A DNA stretch of 52,647 nucleotides from Bacteroidaceae bacterium. Its GTDB lineage: Bacteria > Bacteroidota > Bacteroidia > Bacteroidales > Bacteroidaceae. Below are positions 49,415-52,647 of this stretch, piece by piece. The translations under genes and the position numbers were made by a program. The stretch covers positions 1 to 52,647 of the forward strand of contig JAFUVE010000081.1 of NCBI GenBank assembly GCA_017483765.1, in the 5' to 3' direction. How positions within the stretch are numbered: the first letter of the stretch is position 1; the number at the start of each line of letters is the position of its first letter. The notes under the pieces were generated by a model. That model saw only the letters and a list, made by a program, of their open reading frames with translations. It was not told the origin of the DNA and made no database searches.

Positions 49415-49804
49415 ATGAATATGATAAAAATTAAGCGTTATTGGCTCTCCATACTGGTCACAATCGGCATCGTCGTGATATGTTTGATTCCTTTACCCAA
49501 ATTTCCAAAGCTGGCCGACGTGCCCTTATGGGACAAATGGGTGCATTTCGTCATGTATGGCGTGCTCTGCACCGTCTACTGGATTGACTACCATCGCCAC
49601 GGACACTCCAACAAGCAGACAAAGAAATGGTTGCTGTGGATTGTGGCGGTTCCGATGGCGATTGGCGGCCTGGTGGAGATCGCCCAGGGTACGCTCACGC
49701 CCAACCGCAACGGCGATTGGATAGACTTCCTGGCCAACTGTATCGGTGTGCTGCTGGCCCTGCCCATCGGGCTCTTCATCATCCCCCGATTCTGCAAGCA
49801 CTGA
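49415..49804 (+). CDS. VanZ-like membrane protein
   Basis: 129 residues with about four membrane segments. WDKWVHFVMYGVLCTVYW and the later GLVEIAQGTLTPNRNGDWIDFLANCIGVLLA are the conserved parts of the VanZ-like family (D-K-x-x-H, and E...R..D..D..AN). VanZ itself gives low-level teicoplanin resistance, but most members are of unknown function. Single gene with a divergent promoter. Confidence 0.88.
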   Translation: MNMIKIKRYWLSILVTIGIVVICLIPLPKFPKLADVPLWDKWVHFVMYGVLCTVYWIDYHRHGHSNKQTKKWLLWIVAVPMAIGGLVEIAQGTLTPNRNGDWIDFLANCIGVLLALPIGLFIIPRFCKH

Positions 49805-49890
49805 CACTCCTTCTTCGTGTGCAACCCACCTTAGTAGGGGAAAAATCCGTTTTTCCAACCACCCACGTCCCTGATACGTACTAATTGTAG

Positions 49891-49982
49891 AGACGCGCCG
49901 TGGCGCGTCTTCTAATCAAATTGGTAGAATCGCACTGTGGTGATTCTTCATCAAAAAAAGAAGACGCACCAAGGTGCGTCTT
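49891..49982. repeat. Three hairpins downstream of the VanZ-like gene, last one a terminator
   Basis: AGACGCGCC-GT-GGCGCGTCT (49891-49910), AGAATC...GATTCT (about 49926-49947) and AAGACGCACC-AA-GGTGCGTCTT (49961-49982). The third overlaps the stop codon of the CYTH gene and can act as a terminator. Confidence 0.78.
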
Positions 49983-50479
49983 TACTCGCTGAGCTCTTTC
50001 AGAAATGCGTTTTTCCACACGCAATATGGCATCCGCATGAGGTGTGAGTTATAGAATCGGCGGTCGCCCGTCAACTCCTTGCCCAGGAAGTCTGGCTTCT
50101 CATACGCCTCGTCCTCGCTTCCCAGTTCAATCTCCGCGATGACGAGTCCCTCGTTGTCGCCGTGAAACTCATCCACCTCCACCGTATGCTCGCCGCTTTT
50201 CACGAGCCACCGTGTCTTGTCGATCCGTCCCGGACGGCACAGGTTCATCAGCTGATGACCGTCCTCTATCGGAACCTCCGTCTCAAACTCGTATCGCGAC
50301 AAGCCGCCGTTGTCCGACGGGCCTTTTATCGTGAGATACGCTTTGTCGTCGCGGATTCGTACACGGATGGTCTTACCGGGAGCAGACTCAAAATAACCCT
50401 GCTCGATATGGCTGTGGCTGTAAGCTTTCGACTTGAACTCGCCAACAACCAGGAATTTGCGTTCAATCTCGTAATTCAT
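49982..50479 (-). CDS. CYTH domain protein (triphosphate tunnel metalloenzyme)
   Basis: 165 residues. The N-terminal EIERKFLV is the CYTH signature, and further charged strands (TIRVRIRDDKAYLTIKG, RYEFETEVPI, HTVEVDEFHGDNEGLVIAEIEL) form the tunnel residues that bind metal and triphosphate. Related bacterial proteins hydrolyse inorganic triphosphate; adenylate cyclase or thiamine triphosphatase activity is less likely. It is downstream of prfB on the same strand. Confidence 0.9.
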   Translation of the reverse strand: MNYEIERKFLVVGEFKSKAYSHSHIEQGYFESAPGKTIRVRIRDDKAYLTIKGPSDNGGLSRYEFETEVPIEDGHQLMNLCRPGRIDKTRWLVKSGEHTVEVDEFHGDNEGLVIAEIELGSEDEAYEKPDFLGKELTGDRRFYNSHLMRMPYCVWKNAFLKELSE

Positions 50480-50504
50480 TGACTTTTTTTGAGTTTTTTT
50501 TAGA

Positions 50505-50558
50505 GAGTCTAGAAATTCTATAGAATCTAGAGAGCCTAAAGAATCTAGAGAGCCTAGA
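50505..50558. repeat. 9-bp array upstream of the CYTH gene
   Basis: Six phased 9-mers: GAGTCTAGA, AATTCTATA, GAATCTAGA, GAGCCTAAA, GAATCTAGA, GAGCCTAGA, 26-79 nt before the start codon. A 7-bp CAAATTT-type array preceded by CCGCATGG follows at about 50581-50628. Confidence 0.88.
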
Positions 50559-50624
50559 AATTACTTTTTAGAGCTTCTCAGCCGCATGGCCAAATTTCAA
50601 ATTTCAAACCTCAAACTTCAAATT

Positions 50625-51749
50625 TCAATTGCCATGGCTTCCTTCTGCTGCGAACTCCATGAGGTAGGCCTTGATGAAGTCGTCGATTTTTCCGTCCATC
50701 ACACCCGTCACGTCCGATGTCTGGTAGTTGGTGCGGTGGTCTTTCACGCGGCGGTCGTCGAACACATACGAACGGATCTGGCTGCCCCACTCTATCTTCT
50801 TCTTTCCTGCCTCGATCTTCTCCTGCTCCGCCATCTTCTTCTTCAGCGCGCGGTCGTACAACTGCGAACGCAGCAGTCGCAGGGCGTTCTCACGGTTCTC
50901 CGTCTGCTTACGGGTCTCCGTGTTCTCAATGAGGATTTCCTCCTCCTCGCCCGTGTCAGGATCCGTATATTGATAACGCAGACGCACACCGGTCTCAACC
51001 TTGTTCACATTCTGTCCACCGGCCCCGCTGCTTCGGAACAAGTCCCAGCTGATCTTGCTCTTGTCGATGACCACCTCTATGGTGTCGTCCACTAGCGGGG
51101 TCACAAACACACTGGCAAAGCTGGTCATACGCTTGCCTTGCGCATTGTAAGGCGACACACGTACGAGACGGTGAACTCCGTTCTCGCCTTTCAGGAAGCC
51201 GAAGGCCTGGTCGCCCTCAATCTCCATCGTCACCGTCTTGATACCAGCTTCCTCACCGTCCTGGTAGTTGCTGATCCTCACCTTGTATTTATGTGCCTCA
51301 GCCCATCGCTGATACATACGCATCAGCATCTGCGCCCAGTCCTGACTCTCCGTTCCGCCGGCGCCACTGTTGATTTTCAACACGGCGTCCATGCTGTCAG
51401 CCTCGTCGCGCAGCATGTTCTTCAGCTCCAGCGACTCGATGAGCGACAGGGCGTTATGGTAGTCGGCGTCCACTTCCTCTTCTGTCACCAGCTCTTCCTT
51501 ATAGTAGTCGAAAGCCAGTTCAAGCTCGTCCACGGCCGTCTTCACTTCATGATAGCCGTCAATCCACTTGCGGAGGTCTTTCACCTTCTTCATCTGAGTT
51601 TCAGCAGCCTTCTGGTCGTTCCAGAAGTCGGGGGCCTGCGTACGGAGTTCTTCCTCCTCCACCTCCACCAGTTTCTGCTCGATATTCAGGTATCTGTAAA
51701 GCGCGTCGGTGCGCTCTTTCACGTTTTTCAGTTGATCTGCTGTAATCAT
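50625..51749 (-). CDS. prfB: Peptide chain release factor 2
   Basis: 374 residues from MITADQL. RF2 ends translation at UAA and UGA. The GGQ motif is in SSGAGGQNVNKVETGVRL (about 245-262), and SPYNAQGKRMTSFASV is the codon-recognition region. At the place where many bacteria have an in-frame UGA with a +1 programmed frameshift (after RxYL near codon 22), this gene reads through directly as LYRYLNIEQK, so autoregulation by frameshift is absent. Start 51749 is chosen because the ORF start at 51815 lies upstream of the -7 box. Confidence 0.95.
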   Translation of the reverse strand: MITADQLKNVKERTDALYRYLNIEQKLVEVEEEELRTQAPDFWNDQKAAETQMKKVKDLRKWIDGYHEVKTAVDELELAFDYYKEELVTEEEVDADYHNALSLIESLELKNMLRDEADSMDAVLKINSGAGGTESQDWAQMLMRMYQRWAEAHKYKVRISNYQDGEEAGIKTVTMEIEGDQAFGFLKGENGVHRLVRVSPYNAQGKRMTSFASVFVTPLVDDTIEVVIDKSKISWDLFRSSGAGGQNVNKVETGVRLRYQYTDPDTGEEEEILIENTETRKQTENRENALRLLRSQLYDRALKKKMAEQEKIEAGKKKIEWGSQIRSYVFDDRRVKDHRTNYQTSDVTGVMDGKIDDFIKAYLMEFAAEGSHGN

Positions 51750-51763
51750 AAACAATATTTTTT

Positions 51764-51772
51764 GCAAAGTTA
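51764..51772 (-). promoter_or_regulatory. prfB -7 element
   Basis: The minus strand reads TAACTTTGC, 15 nt upstream of the chosen start codon, implying a very short leader. Confidence 0.55.
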
Positions 51773-51780
51773 CGAAAATT

Positions 51781-51812
51781 ATTGAAATATCCGATAAAAA
51801 TCCGTATCTTTG
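51781..51812 (+). promoter_or_regulatory. Promoter of the TonB-domain gene
   Basis: TTG (51782-51784), a 20-nt spacer and TATCTTTG (51805-51812), followed by C. It is divergent from and adjacent to the prfB promoter. Confidence 0.72.
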
Positions 51813-51840
51813 CACAAATCAAAAGAATAAAATCGACAAT

Positions 51841-52296
51841 ATGAGAAAATTGATTCTGTCAGTAGCCTTAGCGCTGCTTATTCCGATAAGTGCCGACGCG
51901 CAGTTCTTCAACTTCGGATTCGGCGACGATTTGTTCGACTCTCCGTTCCAGCAGCGAAGGCAGCGCGAGCAAATCACACAGCCGCAGTACGACGGTGAGA
52001 AGGAAGACATGGAGCTCTTCATGAAGGACCATTTCAAGAATCCAGTCGGACAGCGAGATGTAGAAGGCACCATCATCATCGCCTGCATCATCGACGAAAA
52101 AGGCAAGGTGGTGGAGACACACGTGGTGCGCGGACTGAAAGAGGAGTTCAACAAGGAGGCGCAGCGTGTGGCATCGAAGATGAAGTTCAAGCCTGGAAAG
52201 CGGGGAAAAGAGAAAGTGAAATCACGTTTCGACGTAAGCTTCCCCATACGTAAAGGACGCCTCAGCTTCCTCGACCTGAAAACGACGGACGTATAG
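51841..52296 (+). CDS. Secreted protein with TonB C-terminal-like domain
   Basis: 151 residues with a signal peptide (cleavage near ADAQ, about 18-20). The C-terminal 90 residues (QRDVEGTIIIACIIDEKGKVVETHVVRG, and SKMKFKPGKRGKEKVKSRFDVSFPI) match the TonB C-terminal fold that contacts outer-membrane receptors. There is no membrane anchor like that of true TonB after processing, so it is a periplasmic TonB-like protein of the kind common in Bacteroidetes. Energy transduction is uncertain. Confidence 0.82.
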   Translation: MRKLILSVALALLIPISADAQFFNFGFGDDLFDSPFQQRRQREQITQPQYDGEKEDMELFMKDHFKNPVGQRDVEGTIIIACIIDEKGKVVETHVVRGLKEEFNKEAQRVASKMKFKPGKRGKEKVKSRFDVSFPIRKGRLSFLDLKTTDV

Positions 52297-52339
52297 GGGT
52301 TTGAAGTTTGAGGTTTGAGGTTTGAAGTTTATTTCTATA

Positions 52340-52469
52340 AGATCTAGAATATCTAGGAATACTAGGGAAACTAGGAAAAACTAGGAAAACTAGAAGAACT
52401 AGGGAAACTAGGAAAACTAGGAGAACTAGGGAAACTAGGAAAACTAGGGGAACTAGAAAAACTAGAAAA
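52340..52469. repeat. Long 9-bp array before the 5S rRNA gene (ACTAGG)
   Basis: About 14 phased 9-mers of the type NAAACTAGG (AGATCTAGA, ATATCTAGG, AATACTAGG, GAAACTAGG, AGAACTAGG and so on) with a few 10-bp steps. A 7-bp array (GTTTGAA, GTTTGAG) precedes it at 52298-52327. Confidence 0.92.
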
Positions 52470-52489
52470 AACCTCCCCCCTATAACGCA

Positions 52490-52520
52490 GAAAAGCATCC
52501 CTTCAATGGGATGCTTTCTG
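52490..52520 (-). terminator. rRNA operon terminator
   Basis: AAAGCATCC and its complement form a stem around TTCAAT just past the 3' end of the 5S gene, with T-rich DNA on the minus-strand side. Confidence 0.7.
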
Positions 52521-52532
52521 TTTGGGAAAAAA

Positions 52533-52642
52533 GGCGGCGACCTACTCTCCCGCATTGCGGTGCAGTACCATCGGCGCGCGCGGGCTTAACTTCTCTGTTC
52601 GGGATGGGAAGAGGTGGGACCCCGCGGCTATAGCCACCTGAT
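52533..52642 (-). rRNA. rrf: 5S ribosomal RNA
   Basis: The minus strand reads TCAGGTGGCTATAGCCGCGG at the 5' end, contains CATCCCGAACAGAGAAGTTA and ends GAGAGTAGGTCGCCGCC, the standard 5S sequence. The 23S and 16S genes should lie beyond the right edge, since transcription runs leftward. Confidence 0.93.
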
Positions 52643-52647
52643 TATTC

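Overview
The window looks like Bacteroidales chromosome, most likely Prevotellaceae (Prevotella/Segatella-like). Three things point there. First, many genes are preceded by the Bacteroidetes promoter (-7 TAnnTTTG, often with a TTTG or TTG box 19-20 nt upstream) and by A-rich leaders without Shine-Dalgarno sequences. Second, family content is typical of the group: TamL/TamB, DUF4827 lipoprotein beside GlmM, PorT of the type IX secretion system, YARHG protein, DUF4143 ATPase, and AAA/PD-(D/E)XK proteins. Third, secreted proteins carry a type-A C-terminal sorting-like domain or dockerin-like repeats. Most genes are GC-rich. One AT-rich island (about 33.3-34.9 kb) stands out.

Layout. 1-1292: end of a guanine deaminase gene and manA, convergent on a shared terminator. 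1458-4224: DUF4143 ATPase with an upstream 33-bp repeat array, then a panE-like reductase. 4344-4391: a 16-codon relic of an AAA/PD-(D/E)XK gene. 4599-11169: large secreted dockerin-like protein and a GH3 beta-glucosidase. 11315-14765: two AAA/PD-(D/E)XK proteins. 15074-17445: glmM and a DUF4827 lipoprotein. 17662-31441: mostly plus-strand housekeeping genes (tamB, tamL, radA, YARHG protein, M15 peptidase, TetR regulator, fabG, RluA-type pseudouridine synthase). 31507-33287: porT, a 2[4Fe-4S] ferredoxin and a hypothetical protein. 33429-35024: AT-rich island with a coding relic, a two-gene cassette (257-aa protein plus 115-aa membrane protein) and a 184-bp MITE-like element. 35086-37392: pta-ackA operon. 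37520-38650: gene graveyard holding an internally deleted AlbA_2 gene and the tail of a second DUF4143 ATPase with its own repeat array. 38928-43207: small protein and a 1338-aa secreted protein. 43347-43874: antitoxin and a frameshifted YoeB-like toxin. 44369-46165: minisatellite and a third AAA/PD-(D/E)XK protein. 46423-49262: tandem NSS transporters. 49415-52296: VanZ-like protein, CYTH protein, prfB, TonB-domain protein. 52533-52642: 5S rRNA, the 3' end of an rRNA operon entering from the right.

The most unusual feature is the intergenic DNA. Gaps between genes repeatedly hold short, strictly phased tandem arrays (unit 7, 8, 9 or 12 bp). The unit sequence differs at each locus, but the design is constant: two to four variable bases followed by a fixed, often palindromic core (CTAGA, CTATAG, CCG, CTCTGA, TCGA). 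Most lie 12-175 nt upstream of a start codon. Around them are several families of dispersed hairpins whose stems are kept by compensatory changes. None was matched to a named family, since no database search was possible.

Functionally the window combines cell-envelope biogenesis (TamB/TamL, GlmM, PorT, M15 peptidase), overflow metabolism (Pta/AckA), glycan breakdown (GH3), fatty-acid synthesis (FabG), translation and repair (RF2, RadA, RluA), and a fast-turnover accessory fraction of nuclease/ATPase genes, toxin-antitoxin genes and repeats.
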